DNA from: Comamonas thiooxydans
Lineage (GTDB): Bacteria; Pseudomonadota; Gammaproteobacteria; Burkholderiales; Burkholderiaceae_C
Reading direction: 5' to 3'
Assembly (NCBI RefSeq): GCF_002157685.2
Contig: NZ_AP026738.1
Location: 1,674,001 to 1,738,000, forward strand
DNA: 64,000 bases
A model generated the notes under the pieces. The model was not told the DNA's origin, searched no databases, and was given only the letters and a program-made list of their open reading frames with translations. The position numbers were made by a program, and so were the translations under genes. Shown here one piece after another: positions 1 through 8,930 of the stretch (positions are counted from its first letter, which is position 1; every line of letters begins with the position of its first letter).

Positions 1-2
1 TT

Positions 3-149
3 TTTGCGCCCATCGTCCTGGGTTGGGTGAAAAGCGCTACCGGCAGTTTCTCGGCTGGCATTTTGCTGGTGGCTGCGCTGGTCTTCATCGGAGGCCTTGC
101 CGTCTTCTTTGGCGTGCCACGCCAGCAGGCGTCACAAACAGGCGCATGA
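3..149 (+). CDS. C-terminal end of an MFS transporter (5' end outside window)
   Basis: This is an open frame from the window edge to a TGA at 147-149. It encodes about 48 residues made of hydrophobic, glycine-rich membrane helix (AGILLVAALVFIGGLAVFF) followed by a short hydrophilic tail. The pattern GWVKSATGSFSAGILLVAA resembles the last transmembrane segment of Major Facilitator Superfamily permeases of the aromatic-acid:H+ symporter type. It lies 43 bp upstream of the decarboxylase-like gene on the same strand, so it may be the phthalate uptake permease of this cluster. That substrate is inferred from position only. Confidence 0.6.
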   Translation, partial: FAPIVLGWVKSATGSFSAGILLVAALVFIGGLAVFFGVPRQQASQTGA

Positions 150-192
150 CAATGCGCTCCGAATCGATTTTGATCGTCACAAAGGAATCAAC

Positions 193-1185
193 ATGAGCAA
201 GCTTCAACTGTCCATCGCGGTGGGCAATTACGACCGGATGCGTCCGCTGATCGACGGCGACGTCCAGATCGACGGTGTGGACCCGGTGTTCATGCTGCAG
301 GATCCGGAAGAAATCTTCTTCCGTGCGTTCCGCACCGCCGACTACGACATCTGCGAGCTGTCGCTCAGCAGCTACTCGGTGAAGACCGCAGCCGGCACCT
401 CGCCGTACATTGCCGTGCCGGTGTTCCCTTCGCGGGCATTCCGCCACAGCTCGGTCTACGTGCGTGCCGATCGCGGCATCAACAGCCCGGCCGACCTCAA
501 GGGCAAGCGCATCGGCGTGCCCGAATACCAGCTGACCGCCAATGTGTGGGTGCGCATGTTCCTGGAAGAGGAGTACGGCGTGAAGGCCTCCGACATCCAG
601 TGGGTGCGCGGCGGCTACGAAGATCCGACCCGCATCGAGAAGATCTCGCTGAAGCTGCCCGAAGGTGTGTCGCTGGTGAATGCGCCGGAAGGCCGTACCA
701 TCTCGAACCTGCTGGCCGATGGCGAAATCGATGGCGTGATCGGGCCGCGTGCCCCGTCGTGCTTCGACCGCGGTCACCCGCAGGTCAAGTACCTGTTCGA
801 GGACCCGCAGAAGGCTGCGGCCGAATGGTATGAGCGTCGCAAGCTGTTCCCGATCATGCACACGCTAGGCGTGCGCAAGACCCTGGCAGAGCAGCATCCC
901 TGGCTGCCCGGCGCACTGGTCAAGGCCTTCGAGCATTCCAAGGCGGTGGCACTGACGCGCCTGAGCGACACTTCGGCTACCAAGGTCACGCTTCCGTTCA
1001 TCGAGGACCAACTGCGCAATGCGCGCCGCCTGATGGGCCAGGATTTCTGGTCGTATGGTTTTGCCGAGAATGCCCATGTGGTTGACCGTTTCCTCGCGCA
1101 GCACCATGCCGAAGGACTGTCGAGCCGCCGCCTCCAGCCTGCTGAGCTGTTCCACCCGGCCAGCCTGGAGAGCTTCAAGATCTGA
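193..1185 (+). CDS. ophC: 4,5-dihydroxyphthalate decarboxylase-like protein
   Basis: Predicted 330-residue protein of the Pht5/OphC family, which decarboxylates 4,5-dihydroxyphthalate to protocatechuate in the cytoplasm. Members have a periplasmic-binding-protein-like fold and are often mislabelled as ABC solute-binding proteins. No signal peptide is present here, which fits an enzyme. Recognisable stretches are the N-terminal LSIAVGNYDRMRPLIDGDV, the central DLKGKRIGVPEYQLTANVWV and the conserved tail WSYGFAENAHVVDRFL. The frame is open further upstream, but the ATG at 193 has an AAAGGA Shine-Dalgarno sequence and matches the family's N-terminus. The dioxygenase and dihydrodiol dehydrogenase of the same pathway lie convergently 1-3 kb downstream. 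The exact substrate is inferred from this context. Confidence 0.8.
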   Translation: MSKLQLSIAVGNYDRMRPLIDGDVQIDGVDPVFMLQDPEEIFFRAFRTADYDICELSLSSYSVKTAAGTSPYIAVPVFPSRAFRHSSVYVRADRGINSPADLKGKRIGVPEYQLTANVWVRMFLEEEYGVKASDIQWVRGGYEDPTRIEKISLKLPEGVSLVNAPEGRTISNLLADGEIDGVIGPRAPSCFDRGHPQVKYLFEDPQKAAAEWYERRKLFPIMHTLGVRKTLAEQHPWLPGALVKAFEHSKAVALTRLSDTSATKVTLPFIEDQLRNARRLMGQDFWSYGFAENAHVVDRFLAQHHAEGLSSRRLQPAELFHPASLESFKI

Positions 1186-1209
1186 TCTCATCAGCTGCTG
1201 CGGATATTG

Positions 1210-1243
1210 CCGCGCACTTGGTCGACCAAGTGCGCGGCGTTTT
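1210..1243 (+). terminator. Rho-independent terminator after ophC
   Basis: A perfect palindrome of two 14-base arms (CCGCGCACTTGGTC and its complement, 1210-1237) is followed by CGTTTT. It starts 25 bp after the ophC stop codon and probably ends that transcript, separating it from the marR gene. Confidence 0.85.
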
Positions 1244-1322
1244 GTATGTACAGTCTGCTTTTCCGTTAGCCGCAGCATCACGTCTACAATGCACTCGCCC
1301 TGCGATGGCGCAAGGTATCCGT

Positions 1323-1357
1323 ACCGATACCGTGGTGCTCGGCTTGTTCGTATCGGT
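1323..1357. promoter_or_regulatory. Inverted repeat upstream of marR, candidate operator
   Basis: ACCGATAC (1323-1330) and GTATCGGT (1350-1357) are perfect 8-base inverted repeats 19 bases apart, about 120 bp upstream of the MarR-type gene. They could be a regulator half-site pair or a weak hairpin in the leader. There is no direct evidence of function. Confidence 0.3.
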
Positions 1358-1475
1358 GTGGTTGGCATACCTTTTGAATTGACAAAGCATGAGTGCAGAA
1401 CCGGGGAAGCGGTCCGTGCACTTGTGAAGGCACTATGATTTCAAGCAGTCTGACGATGGCCGTGAAGGAGAAAGC

Positions 1476-2069
1476 ATGACAGCCAGACCCTCTTCCAGCA
1501 AGGCACCGGATTCCAAAGAGAACCCGATCCTGCGGCATTGGCGCGAGGCCGTACCGGATGATCGTCTCGCTCACCTGGTGAAGGATGCAGGCCGGGCGAT
1601 GGTTCGGGGGCTGCAGATGCGCCTGGCTCAGTATGAAGTTTCTTTCGGTCACTGGGCGTTTCTGCGCATTCTGTGGGTCACCGATGGACTGACGCAGAAG
1701 GAACTAAGTGACGAGGCAGGTACCACCACGCCGACCACTTTCAGTGCGGTGTCGGCGATGGAGAAGCTGGGATACGTCGAACGCCGCTATGCGCCCGGCA
1801 ATCGCAAGAATACCCACGTGTATCTCACGCCTCGCGGTCGCAGCTTGGAAAGCAAGCTGGTTCCATTGGCCGAAGAAGTGAACGAGATCAGCGTCAAGGG
1901 CCTGAAAGGCTCGGAGATCGATATCGCGCGCAAGGTGCTGCTCACGATCATCGAAAACATGGCACGCGACGAAGCAGAGAAGGTGCATGACTCCGTGCTG
2001 CGGATTCCTTCCACCCGGGAAATGGGGCACCTGATTGCCGCTCGCGGCGAGGAGTGCGAAAACTGTTGA
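1476..2069 (+). CDS. MarR-family transcriptional regulator
   Basis: A 197-residue MarR-type winged-helix regulator. The DNA-binding core is visible at about residues 65-125: FLRILWVTDGLTQKELSDEA, then TTPTTFSAVSAMEKLGYVER as the recognition helix and RKNTHVYLTPRGR as the wing. The start is fixed by GAAGGAG eight bases upstream of the ATG. It sits between ophC and the convergent ophB-ophA2 pair, so it is probably the local repressor or activator of phthalate catabolism with an aromatic acid or its CoA ester as ligand. That role is inferred from position. An unusually long perfect hairpin follows the stop codon. Confidence 0.85.
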   Translation: MTARPSSSKAPDSKENPILRHWREAVPDDRLAHLVKDAGRAMVRGLQMRLAQYEVSFGHWAFLRILWVTDGLTQKELSDEAGTTTPTTFSAVSAMEKLGYVERRYAPGNRKNTHVYLTPRGRSLESKLVPLAEEVNEISVKGLKGSEIDIARKVLLTIIENMARDEAEKVHDSVLRIPSTREMGHLIAARGEECENC

Positions 2070-2129
2070 GCAGGCTCCAGGAAAGAAAAAACCTCGCATT
2101 GCGAGGTTTTTTCTTTCCTGGAGCCTGCT
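2069..2129. terminator. Very long perfect bidirectional terminator
   Basis: Two 30-base arms (2069-2098 and 2100-2129) are perfectly complementary around a one-base centre. Each arm carries an A6/T6 tract next to a GC core (CCTCGCA/TGCGAGG), so the hairpin can end transcription from either strand. It overlaps the marR stop codon and ends one base before the ophB stop codon on the other strand. Confidence 0.85.
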
Positions 2130-2130
2130 G

Positions 2131-3306
2131 TCAGAGCAGTACGTCCGTACCCGTTTCGCTCGACTTCAGAATCGCGATGCAGATTTCCAGCGTGCCTTTT
2201 GCCCACTCCCCATCATGCAGGGGGGCTTGGCCCAGGATGACGGCATCGTATAGTTCGTCGATCACCTCGGCGCGCGGCACGGTCGGGCGCGAAAGCGCAA
2301 GCGTTTCGCGCTGCTTGTCGCCGTACACGACGACGGAATCGGGTAGGGGGCGCAGGTCGGCACGTTCGCAGGACACGATCACCGGGCCGAAATGCTGATG
2401 ACTGCGTGCCGGCTCTTCTGCTGCCCACGAGGGCTGCTTGTAGGCGGCACCACCGTACGTACCGGCAGCCTTGAGCTTGGCTTCGTCCTCTGCCGAGGCA
2501 ATGGTGGCCAGACGCTTGCGCGCACTCCCGTAGGCATCCGGATTCAGGTGATCGCCCATTTCACCGATCCAGCCAGTCCACTCGTCACTGTTGAAGTGAC
2601 CGTAGCCGTTGTACGAGAGCGAGGCATAGGCGCCGTTCTCGAACCAGATCAGGGCGGAATAGGCGCCTTCGGTCGGGCGCAGCGGATCCCAGCGACCGAC
2701 GCTTGCGCGCAAGCGCGTGGCACGCGAGCTCGCGAGCATTCGCACGATATCGACCTGGTGCGCAGCCTGGCTGAAGACGGCACCACCGCCTTCGGCCGTC
2801 ATCAGTTCTTCGGGCCGGCGCGGACGATACAGGTAATCGGTGTAGTTGAAAGCTTGGATCATCTTCACCGCACCGAAATCGCCCGAGCGGATTAGCTCGC
2901 GCGTGCGCCGGTACGGCGTATCGAAACTGTGGCAGTGCCCGACGATCAGATGCACGTTCGCGGCGCGGCAGGCCGCGATCATGCGATCACAGTCAGCCGC
3001 GTTGAGCGCCATCGGTTTCTCGACCAGCACATGCTTGCCCCTGGCTGCGGCAATCTCGGTGTGTTGGGCGTGGAACTGGTGCGGGCTGGCCACGTAGATG
3101 GCTTCCACATTCGGATCTTCGGCCAGGTCCTGCACGTCTGTGTAAGTCCTTGCGTTGAAGTCGGCAGCGAACTGCTGCCGAGCTTCCTCGCGCGGGTCAC
3201 ACGCGGCAACGAGCTGGACCCTGGGGTCCTGAAGGAAGGTGGGCAGCATCAGCGAGAATGCCCGCCCCAGTCCTGCAACCCCGATCCGTAAACGGCGCTG
3301 TTCCAT
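2131..3306 (-). CDS. ophB: Gfo/Idh/MocA-family 4,5-dihydroxy-4,5-dihydrophthalate dehydrogenase
   Basis: About 391 residues, NAD(P)-dependent oxidoreductase of the Gfo/Idh/MocA family. Phthalate cis-4,5-dihydrodiol dehydrogenases (Pht4/OphB) belong to this family, and the enzyme would oxidise the dihydrodiol made by the dioxygenase to 4,5-dihydroxyphthalate. The N-terminal Rossmann motif is [16 protein letters not shown]; the signature VEKPMAL (cofactor-binding EKP) and a later [10 protein letters not shown] with the catalytic-type histidine are present. The chosen ATG at 3306 has GGA seven bases upstream; an in-frame ATG at 3318 is also possible. It is 19 bp downstream of ophA2 on the same strand, almost certainly one operon. 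Confidence 0.85.
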   Translation of the reverse strand: MEQRRLRIGVAGLGRAFSLMLPTFLQDPRVQLVAACDPREEARQQFAADFNARTYTDVQDLAEDPNVEAIYVASPHQFHAQHTEIAAARGKHVLVEKPMALNAADCDRMIAACRAANVHLIVGHCHSFDTPYRRTRELIRSGDFGAVKMIQAFNYTDYLYRPRRPEELMTAEGGGAVFSQAAHQVDIVRMLASSRATRLRASVGRWDPLRPTEGAYSALIWFENGAYASLSYNGYGHFNSDEWTGWIGEMGDHLNPDAYGSARKRLATIASAEDEAKLKAAGTYGGAAYKQPSWAAEEPARSHQHFGPVIVSCERADLRPLPDSVVVYGDKQRETLALSRPTVPRAEVIDELYDAVILGQAPLHDGEWAKGTLEICIAILKSSETGTDVLL

Positions 3307-3325
3307 GGCCAGTTCCATCCGTTGA

Positions 3326-4657
3326 TTACTGCTTGACCTGGTAGTCGGTCGCGGCCTCGGCGGCTTGTTCGTCCGACACGGCATGCTTGGCGCTCACGTA
3401 GCGGACCTGGTATTCACGCCAGTCGGTTTCCTTCGGCACCACAGCCTGGTATGAGCAGATCGTGCCAGGGATTGTCTTGGCACCGGTGCCGATGGCCTTG
3501 CCGTCCTGCTTGTATTCGGCGATGGCATCGAGCATGCGACGACGGAACTCGACAATGGCGAGATCGCTGGCACCCAGGCGTTCGTCCGAGCGGTTGGCGA
3601 TGGGGCCCATCGTGACCCACATGGCGATGTCCTGGTTCGGGAAGCCGGTGATGCCGGTGAAGTTGCCGGCCTTCATAGCTTGGCGGTCTTGCCAGAAGCG
3701 GTTTTCGTGATTGCGCAGAGGACGGTAGCGTTCATCAAGGTCTGGGCCGACTTGAGTATGCAGGAACTTGCGCCAGGTTTCGGTTTCCGGCGTGGTAGCT
3801 GCATCACCCCAGGCGATGAAGTAGAACACCGTATTGGTGTCGTCCATCGGAACGTTGACGTTGGCGACGTTGTACAGGTTGTTCGGCGGAATCAGCACAG
3901 TGCCGGGTGCGACGAACACGGTCGAGCGCACATAGTCGTGCGTGGAGGCATTGAAGATCGGGCGGCGCAGGGCGGCGTAGCGGAAACCATATTCGGTGCG
4001 CTGGACTTGCAGGCGGGGAGCCTTGTCGGTGGAGGGGCGCAGCCAGTTATTGTCCGTGGCTTCGGCGCCGGTCACGCGTGCCGGCACAAAATCCGACGAG
4101 TGCAGGCTAGAGCTGTGTGCGGAATCGATGGCGCCTTCGAGGATCTGTGCCCAGTTGCATGGCAGCAGTACCTTGCCGATGCTCACACGGGTGTCTGCAG
4201 TCGGTGCCCAGGCTGGAGCGACGAATTCGGGGATGGCGTCCTGAGCACCCATGTAGGCCCAGACCATGCCGCCCCATTCCTTGGTCGGATAGGCAGTGTG
4301 TTTGACCTTTTCGGCCATGCTGCTGGCGGCGGGCTCGGAGACCATTTCGAGCACGTTGCCTTGCACGTCGAACTTCCAGCCGTGGTACAGGCAGCGCAGG
4401 CCGCCGTCTTCGTTGCGGCCGTAGACCAGCGAGGCGCGGCGATGTGGGCAGTACTCGCCAACCACGCCGACGCGACCTTCGCTGTCGCGGAACACGACGA
4501 GGTCTTCGCCGAGGATGCGTGCCTTGACCGGCGTGCCGTCCGGTTCACGGACCTCTTCAATCAGGCAGATCGGGGTCCAGTGTTCGCGCATCAGCTTGCC
4601 CATGGGGGCTTCGCCTTCTACGCGGCACAGCAATTCGTTTTCTTCATGAGTCAGCAT
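3326..4657 (-). CDS. ophA2: Phthalate 4,5-dioxygenase, Rieske oxygenase component
   Basis: 443-residue Rieske non-heme iron oxygenase of the OphA2/Pht3 type, which inserts O2 at carbons 4 and 5 of phthalate to give the cis-dihydrodiol. The Rieske cluster ligands are CPH at about residue 70 and CLYH about 17 residues later ([18 protein letters not shown]...CLYHGW). The mononuclear iron site is in [13 protein letters not shown]. The whole length has no partner beta subunit, as expected for the phthalate dioxygenase class. AGGAGA precedes the ATG. No reductase gene is next to it, so electrons must come from a reductase encoded elsewhere or from a shared one. It heads an operon with ophB under a strong predicted promoter. 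Confidence 0.88.
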   Translation of the reverse strand: MLTHEENELLCRVEGEAPMGKLMREHWTPICLIEEVREPDGTPVKARILGEDLVVFRDSEGRVGVVGEYCPHRRASLVYGRNEDGGLRCLYHGWKFDVQGNVLEMVSEPAASSMAEKVKHTAYPTKEWGGMVWAYMGAQDAIPEFVAPAWAPTADTRVSIGKVLLPCNWAQILEGAIDSAHSSSLHSSDFVPARVTGAEATDNNWLRPSTDKAPRLQVQRTEYGFRYAALRRPIFNASTHDYVRSTVFVAPGTVLIPPNNLYNVANVNVPMDDTNTVFYFIAWGDAATTPETETWRKFLHTQVGPDLDERYRPLRNHENRFWQDRQAMKAGNFTGITGFPNQDIAMWVTMGPIANRSDERLGASDLAIVEFRRRMLDAIAEYKQDGKAIGTGAKTIPGTICSYQAVVPKETDWREYQVRYVSAKHAVSDEQAAEAATDYQVKQ

Positions 4658-4702
4658 CGTTGTCTCCTGGCGATTACTCGCCTTCAGCAGTAGGGGTACT
4701 TA

Positions 4703-4732
4703 ATTATATTAGAGATCTAGTTATATTGACAA
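4703..4732 (-). promoter_or_regulatory. Strong sigma70-type promoter of ophA2-ophB
   Basis: On the minus strand TTGTCA (4732-4727) and TATAAT (4708-4703) are separated by 18 bp, close to the sigma70 consensus, about 50 bp upstream of the ophA2 start. The spacer is AT-rich, with the direct repeat TTATATT on the plus strand on both sides of AGATCT, a plausible place for the neighbouring MarR protein to bind. Confidence 0.6.
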
Positions 4733-4923
4733 GCCTGTTTGACAAGATTGTGTGGCTTCGATGGGGGCGGCCTGTGGCCAATCACAAACCTTTGATTGAG
4801 AGACATGAAACAAAGCCCTCTCGAAATTCTCCGGAAGGGCTTGGGATGCTGTATCAGAGGCTGGCAATCCAGCTTGATGTTGCTCGACTTGATCCACTTA
4901 GCACGCACGGCCCCGCCGCTACA

Positions 4924-5290
4924 TGGATATGCTGGAAGAGGTCGGCATGAATCCAGCCCTCCTGGCGCGACTTCCGCATCAGGTATCAGGTGGCTAGCGG
5001 TAGCGTGTAGTCATTGCGCGCGCACTGACCATGAATCCGCGCCTGCCAGTCTGCTACGAACTCGTGTCAGCTCTGGACGCCACAGTGCGTAATCAAGTCT
5101 TGGCCTTGCTTACCAAGCTGTGCAAGGAGCGAGACTTGATGCTGATCTTCACCGGCCACGTCTTCAATGTGATGGAGTCGATTGTCGATGAAGTGCCGGT
5201 CATGTAGCGTGGAAAAATCGCGGAATATGGCTCGGCCAAAGAGATGTTCTCCTTGCCGCGCGAAGCCTCACGCGGGAGTTGCTAAAGGCG
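4924..5290 (+). pseudogene. Decayed ABC-transporter ATPase (oligopeptide/dipeptide type)
   Basis: Reading in one frame gives MLEEVGMNPALLARLPHQ then VSGG, a stop, R, a stop and RVVIARALTMNPRL. This is the signature region of an Opp/Dpp-type ATPase in which glutamines of SGGQRQR have become stop codons. Further on the Walker B region reads CYELVSALDA where DEPVSALDA is expected, so the catalytic Asp-Glu pair is damaged. Another stop follows in VPVM*RGKIAEYGSAKEMF. The N-terminal half with Walker A is absent. It is a 5'-truncated relic beside an insertion sequence, not a functional gene. 5290-5577 holds nothing I can assign. Confidence 0.75.
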
Positions 5291-5600
5291 GGGCGACTGT
5301 CGAGCGCGCTGCGGTTGGTCGAGAAACAGACAGTCCTTGTCGGCGACTAGGCGGCGATGTGTTGCCGCGGCCCTGAGCACCATAAGCTTGATCGAATGAT
5401 CAGGAAAGCTGGCCGTCTGGGCCGAATTCACTTTACATCCCTTGCCTGATCTCATGCCGTGGCAGCGATTCGCCCTGGATTTGAACTGTTCTAGGAGTTG
5501 GACGGTTACCGTGCTGCCGAGCAGGAGGTGTTTCTCAGTCTGTATTTCGCAGGGCTGAGTCCTTGTGTTGGGGGGGGGCGGATAAAAACTTGGACTGGTT

Positions 5601-7139
5601 TTATGCGGCTAGGCCAAGCTTGTGCCGGTATTCCACAGGACTTAAAAGTCCCAGAGATACCTTGATACGTTTTTCGTTGTACCAACGAATGTACGCATCG
5701 ACAGCTTCAATGAACTGCTCAATCGTTGTTGATTGCCAGTTGTTGGGATAGAACAGCTCCATCTTTAGCCTTCCAAAAAAGCCTTCGCACGCAGCGTTGT
5801 CTGGTGAGCACCCTTTGCGAGACATCGAGCGAGTCAACTTTGCATCATGGACCCTCGAGAGCCAGCCTGGCCAGCGGTAGTGAGCTCCACGATCAGAATG
5901 AATCACAGGGCGGCTCTCGCTGCCTTGAACAGCATCAATGGCCGCATCCAGCATTGTGTTGACGAGATGTGCGTTGGGATGAGTCCCAATCGACCAGCTC
6001 ACCACCAGCCCGTCAAAGCAATCAATGACTGGCGACAGGTAAACCTTGCCAGCAGGAATCTGGAATTCAGTAATGTCGGTGAGCCACTTCTCATTGGGCG
6101 CAGCGGCACGGAAGTCTCGATTGATGAGGTTTTGCGGGGCGGCACCTATCTCTCCAAGGTAGGAGTTATATCTGCGGCGTTTGGGCTTGGCCACGATCAA
6201 GCCCTCCTGCTTCATCAGCCGACGAACCACCTTCTCTGAGATGCCCGTGCACTCCTTGAGCAGAGATGCCTGCACCCTGCGGTACCCATAGCAACGGTAG
6301 TTGTTGTCGAAGATCTCTGTGATGCTTCGGCGTACATCCAAGTATTTGTCAGCCAGCTTCAGCCGGGCACGATGGTAAAAGTACGAGCTTCTAGCAAGGC
6401 CAACAAGAGAAAGCAGTTCTGGTAATTCATACTGACCGCGCAACGCTTCAACCAGCACAGCCTTATCTTTGTTTGCCAGCCTATGCAGATCAATGCCAGC
6501 CCCATTTTTTAAGACTTCATGGGCCTGCTTGAGAAGCTCACGCTCTATCTTTAGTCGCCGAATATCCTGGCGCAATGATTCAACTTGGCGCCTGAGCGCT
6601 GCTGCATCCAACACAGGCGATCGCTTTGGACTGTGTTTCATCGAGGTGGGGGCACAAGGGCCAAGCAACTGATTTTTCCAGTTGTACAAGGTCCCTCTGC
6701 ATACCCCAAACTTGACCGCTATCTCCTGCGCAGTTGATTGACGGGTACACAGTTGCACCACGCCCTCGCACATCAAGGCATCAGGCTTTGTAGTCGGCCA
6801 AGACCTGCCGACCATCGATTTACTGATCTCAGGGCAGTCTTGCCGAACCCACGCAGTCAACGTTCCTCGACCCGGGTAACCCAAAACCCTCATCGTGGCG
6901 GCAATACAGCGATCGTGGGCGAGGTAATGAGCAACCGCCACCTGTCTTTGCTGTAGCGAATATTTCGGTGCTCTTGGTGCTTGGCTCGCTGGCAAATCCT
7001 GATGCTTCAGGTAGTGCTGATACCAGCCTTTCAATGCGTTCTTGGTTGGGTATCCCAACTGGCGAATCGTGGCTCTGACACGCAAGCCAAGCTTGATATA
7101 AAGCTCAACTGCACGAATCCTGTCTGCGTATGAGTACAT
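5601..7139 (-). CDS. IS3-family transposase, single-frame
   Basis: 512-residue transposase. The N-terminal third carries repeated helix-turn-helix segments (RIRAVELYIKLGLRVRATIR; EIAVKFGVCRGTLYNWKNQL), followed by a leucine-rich coiled coil (RRQVESLRQDIRRLKIEREL). The HTH_21-type segment is LVGLARSSYFYHRARLK and the C-terminal half is the rve integrase core. DDE residues are visible in WLTDITEFQ, VIHSDRGAHY and the glutamate of CEGFFGRLKMELFY. Many relatives split this into OrfA and OrfB joined by frameshifting; here it is one continuous frame. Probably active in sequence, but its promoter end is separated from the coding region by the IS110 insertion. Confidence 0.9.
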   Translation of the reverse strand: MYSYADRIRAVELYIKLGLRVRATIRQLGYPTKNALKGWYQHYLKHQDLPASQAPRAPKYSLQQRQVAVAHYLAHDRCIAATMRVLGYPGRGTLTAWVRQDCPEISKSMVGRSWPTTKPDALMCEGVVQLCTRQSTAQEIAVKFGVCRGTLYNWKNQLLGPCAPTSMKHSPKRSPVLDAAALRRQVESLRQDIRRLKIERELLKQAHEVLKNGAGIDLHRLANKDKAVLVEALRGQYELPELLSLVGLARSSYFYHRARLKLADKYLDVRRSITEIFDNNYRCYGYRRVQASLLKECTGISEKVVRRLMKQEGLIVAKPKRRRYNSYLGEIGAAPQNLINRDFRAAAPNEKWLTDITEFQIPAGKVYLSPVIDCFDGLVVSWSIGTHPNAHLVNTMLDAAIDAVQGSESRPVIHSDRGAHYRWPGWLSRVHDAKLTRSMSRKGCSPDNAACEGFFGRLKMELFYPNNWQSTTIEQFIEAVDAYIRWYNEKRIKVSLGLLSPVEYRHKLGLAA

Positions 7140-7153
7140 GAACTACCTTGTAT

Positions 7154-8690
7154 GGATGCCTCCCAGCCATGAGTAGTAACCCGCAATGCTTTGTGAAGAA
7201 GTCGGCTGCTGCCTTGTATCCGGCCTGTGATGTGGACGCTGGGTTGCCCCTTGTCCGCTGGCCCCGATGTAATCCGCTGACGAGCGCCTCATCTCCTAGG
7301 ACGGACTTTTGAAGTCCGGTAGTTCATCCAGGTTTAGCTCGTCCCGGTCTGACCTGTTTCACATCACGCTGCTTTGTTGCTGCCTCATCGCCTTCAAAGG
7401 TTCACATCCTCCTTTCTCGGGTTGATCTGCTATCCGTTCAAGCCCCAAGCGGCCTGGTGCTCTGGTGGCCTCGTTGGTAGTCCTGCTGTCGGGCCGTAAC
7501 GGCCCAGATCGTTCGCGCCATCTTGGCCGCCTGTGCCACGATCACAACGTTCGTTGGCCTCCTGGCTTGAAGCTGTTCCAGCCATGGGCCGGGCTCTTTC
7601 GCATGTCTCAGTACCGCACGCGCACCGTGAATAAGCAAAGTCCGCAGGTAGGTGTCGCCCCGTTTGGAGATCCCCAGAAGATTTACCCGGCCACCTGTGC
7701 CTCGTTGCTTGGGTACCAGACCCAGCCAGGCACAGAATTCGCGCCCCGACTTGAATGCCTTGGCTTCTCCCATAGTGGCGATGGCCGCTGTAGCCGAGAG
7801 CAGGCCTACCCCGGGTATCGCCGCCACACGCTTCATGTCCACGTCAATGCGCAGGACCTCTGCAAGCCTCACCTCGATGGCCTTAATGTCTATCGCCAGT
7901 TGCTTGATGCGCTGGGCCTGCTCGCGCAGGCTATCGACGACATACTGTGGAATGCTGTTGGCAAGCGCCTCCAGTGCGAGTTCCAACTCGCCCAACAACG
8001 CCTTCTTGCCTCGCGCTAAGGTGGCTCCAAACTCATAGAGTAGTCCCCGCAACGCATTGATCTGCATGATCTTCATCCGCATCAACATCTCGCGCTGACG
8101 ATGCAAGGTGAGCGTGGCTTGTTGCGCCAGCGTCTTCACGCCCACGAATTTGGTACCCGGCTGCTGGATCGCCAGCCAGATGGCGCGTGCATCTGTAGCG
8201 TCGGTCTTGTTGCCGTTCACGAATGGGCGCACGGCTTTGGCATGAATCAGCCGCACGGCATGGCCCTGCGCCGTCAACTCACGGGCCCAGTGGTGCGCTC
8301 CGCCGCAGGCTTCGATGCCGATCAAGCAAGGTGCACGGTTGGCGAAGTGCCCTAAAACCTTGGCCCGCTTTAGCTGCACGTTGACAATCTCGCCTGTGCT
8401 CATGTCCACGGTGTGAAGTTGGAACACGCTTTTGGCGATGTCCAGTCCAATGACCTGCAGGCCGGCCACCTGACCGATGATTTGCCCCGCGCTTTGGGTA
8501 GTACAACGATGCATGACGAAACCTCGCTGATGTTTGTGAAGACATTGGTCTATCAAGCCACGGGCACTTTGATACCGTATCCATTCAAGAGCCCAGCTCG
8601 TCTAGCGAACAAGCACACTCCCAAAACGGTCACGCTGTTCATCTTTATGCTTCTGCGGCCTTTGAGCTGCCCGTAGGCAGGGAGGCATCC
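7154..8690 (-). mobile_element. IS110-family (IS1111-like) element nested in the IS3 element
   Basis: GGATGCCTCCC (7154-7164) and GGGAGGCATCC (8680-8690) are a perfect 11-base inverted pair enclosing a complete IS110-type transposase gene. Subterminal inverted repeats are a mark of the IS1111 subgroup, whereas classical IS110 elements lack them. The element lies about 10-20 bp inside one end of the surrounding IS3 element. The true boundaries may extend a few bases beyond the repeats. The roughly 290 bp after the transposase gene (7165-7437) show no coding signal and probably correspond to the non-coding end that bears the guide RNA in IS110 elements. Confidence 0.75.
7438..8514 (-). CDS. IS110-family transposase (IS1111 subgroup)
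   Basis: About 358 residues with both IS110 domains. The N-terminal RuvC-like DEDD domain has GLDIAKSVFQLH (first Asp), IEACGGAHHWAREL (Glu) and NGNKTDATDARAI (two Asp). The C-terminal transposase_20 domain contains the helix-hairpin-helix AAIPGVGLLSATAAIA and the region with the conserved serine, LGISKRGDTYLRTLL. The ATG at 8514 gives the usual N-terminus MHRCTTQ; the frame is open a little further upstream. IS110 recombinases use a DEDD-serine mechanism directed by a bridge RNA made from the element's non-coding end. Confidence 0.88.
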   Translation of the reverse strand: MHRCTTQSAGQIIGQVAGLQVIGLDIAKSVFQLHTVDMSTGEIVNVQLKRAKVLGHFANRAPCLIGIEACGGAHHWARELTAQGHAVRLIHAKAVRPFVNGNKTDATDARAIWLAIQQPGTKFVGVKTLAQQATLTLHRQREMLMRMKIMQINALRGLLYEFGATLARGKKALLGELELALEALANSIPQYVVDSLREQAQRIKQLAIDIKAIEVRLAEVLRIDVDMKRVAAIPGVGLLSATAAIATMGEAKAFKSGREFCAWLGLVPKQRGTGGRVNLLGISKRGDTYLRTLLIHGARAVLRHAKEPGPWLEQLQARRPTNVVIVAQAAKMARTIWAVTARQQDYQRGHQSTRPLGA

Positions 8691-8827
8691 ATTACATCTC
8701 CTGGTAGTCCAAGTTTTTGTCCGCATCCTCGGCGGGTCAGTTCTGCGTGGAAATCAACAGCCTGTGCGTCAATATGCAACTCCTGTTTAACCGGGAGAAG
8801 ACACTGCTGAGGACGCCATCAAGGAGC

Positions 8828-8897
8828 ACTATGGTTCTGCCAGAACTCCTTGCTCAGTTGGCTCTTGCGCGTAGTTCCTACTTCTACCGTTGAGCTT
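8828..8897 (+). pseudogene. Fragment of an IS3-type OrfB
   Basis: One frame reads LPELLAQLALARSSYFYR and then TGA. LARSSYFY is the conserved start of IS3-family OrfB integrase subunits. It is too short to function and differs from the transposase at 5601-7139, so it records a second, older IS3 insertion between the intact element and the tph operon. Confidence 0.55.
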
Positions 8898-8930
8898 GCG
8901 CTGCGGTAGCAGCAAGGACATCGTGGAGCA

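Larger units (their letters stand above)
5578..8724 (-). mobile_element. IS3-family element interrupted by an IS110/IS1111-type element
   Basis: The outer ends are near-perfect inverted repeats: GCGGATAAAAACTTGGACT at 5578-5596 and its complement with one change at 8706-8724. Between them are an intact IS3-family transposase gene (5601-7139) and, in the end upstream of that gene, a separate IS110-family element (about 7154-8690). Without the insert the outer element would be about 1.6 kb, normal for IS3 elements. The left end abuts a run of nine G residues. No convincing target duplication is visible. Confidence 0.75.

Noticed and set aside
85..861. Long minus-strand open frame opposite ophC
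   Set aside because: Shadow of the plus-strand gene in GC-rich DNA; rich in Arg, His and Val with no family pattern.
3680..4693. 337-codon plus-strand open frame opposite ophA2
   Set aside because: Antisense shadow of the Rieske gene; no ribosome site and no protein-like composition.
5571..5579. Run of nine G residues at the IS3 boundary as a phase-variable tract
   Set aside because: It lies in debris with no gene start nearby; more likely a sequence or insertion by-product.
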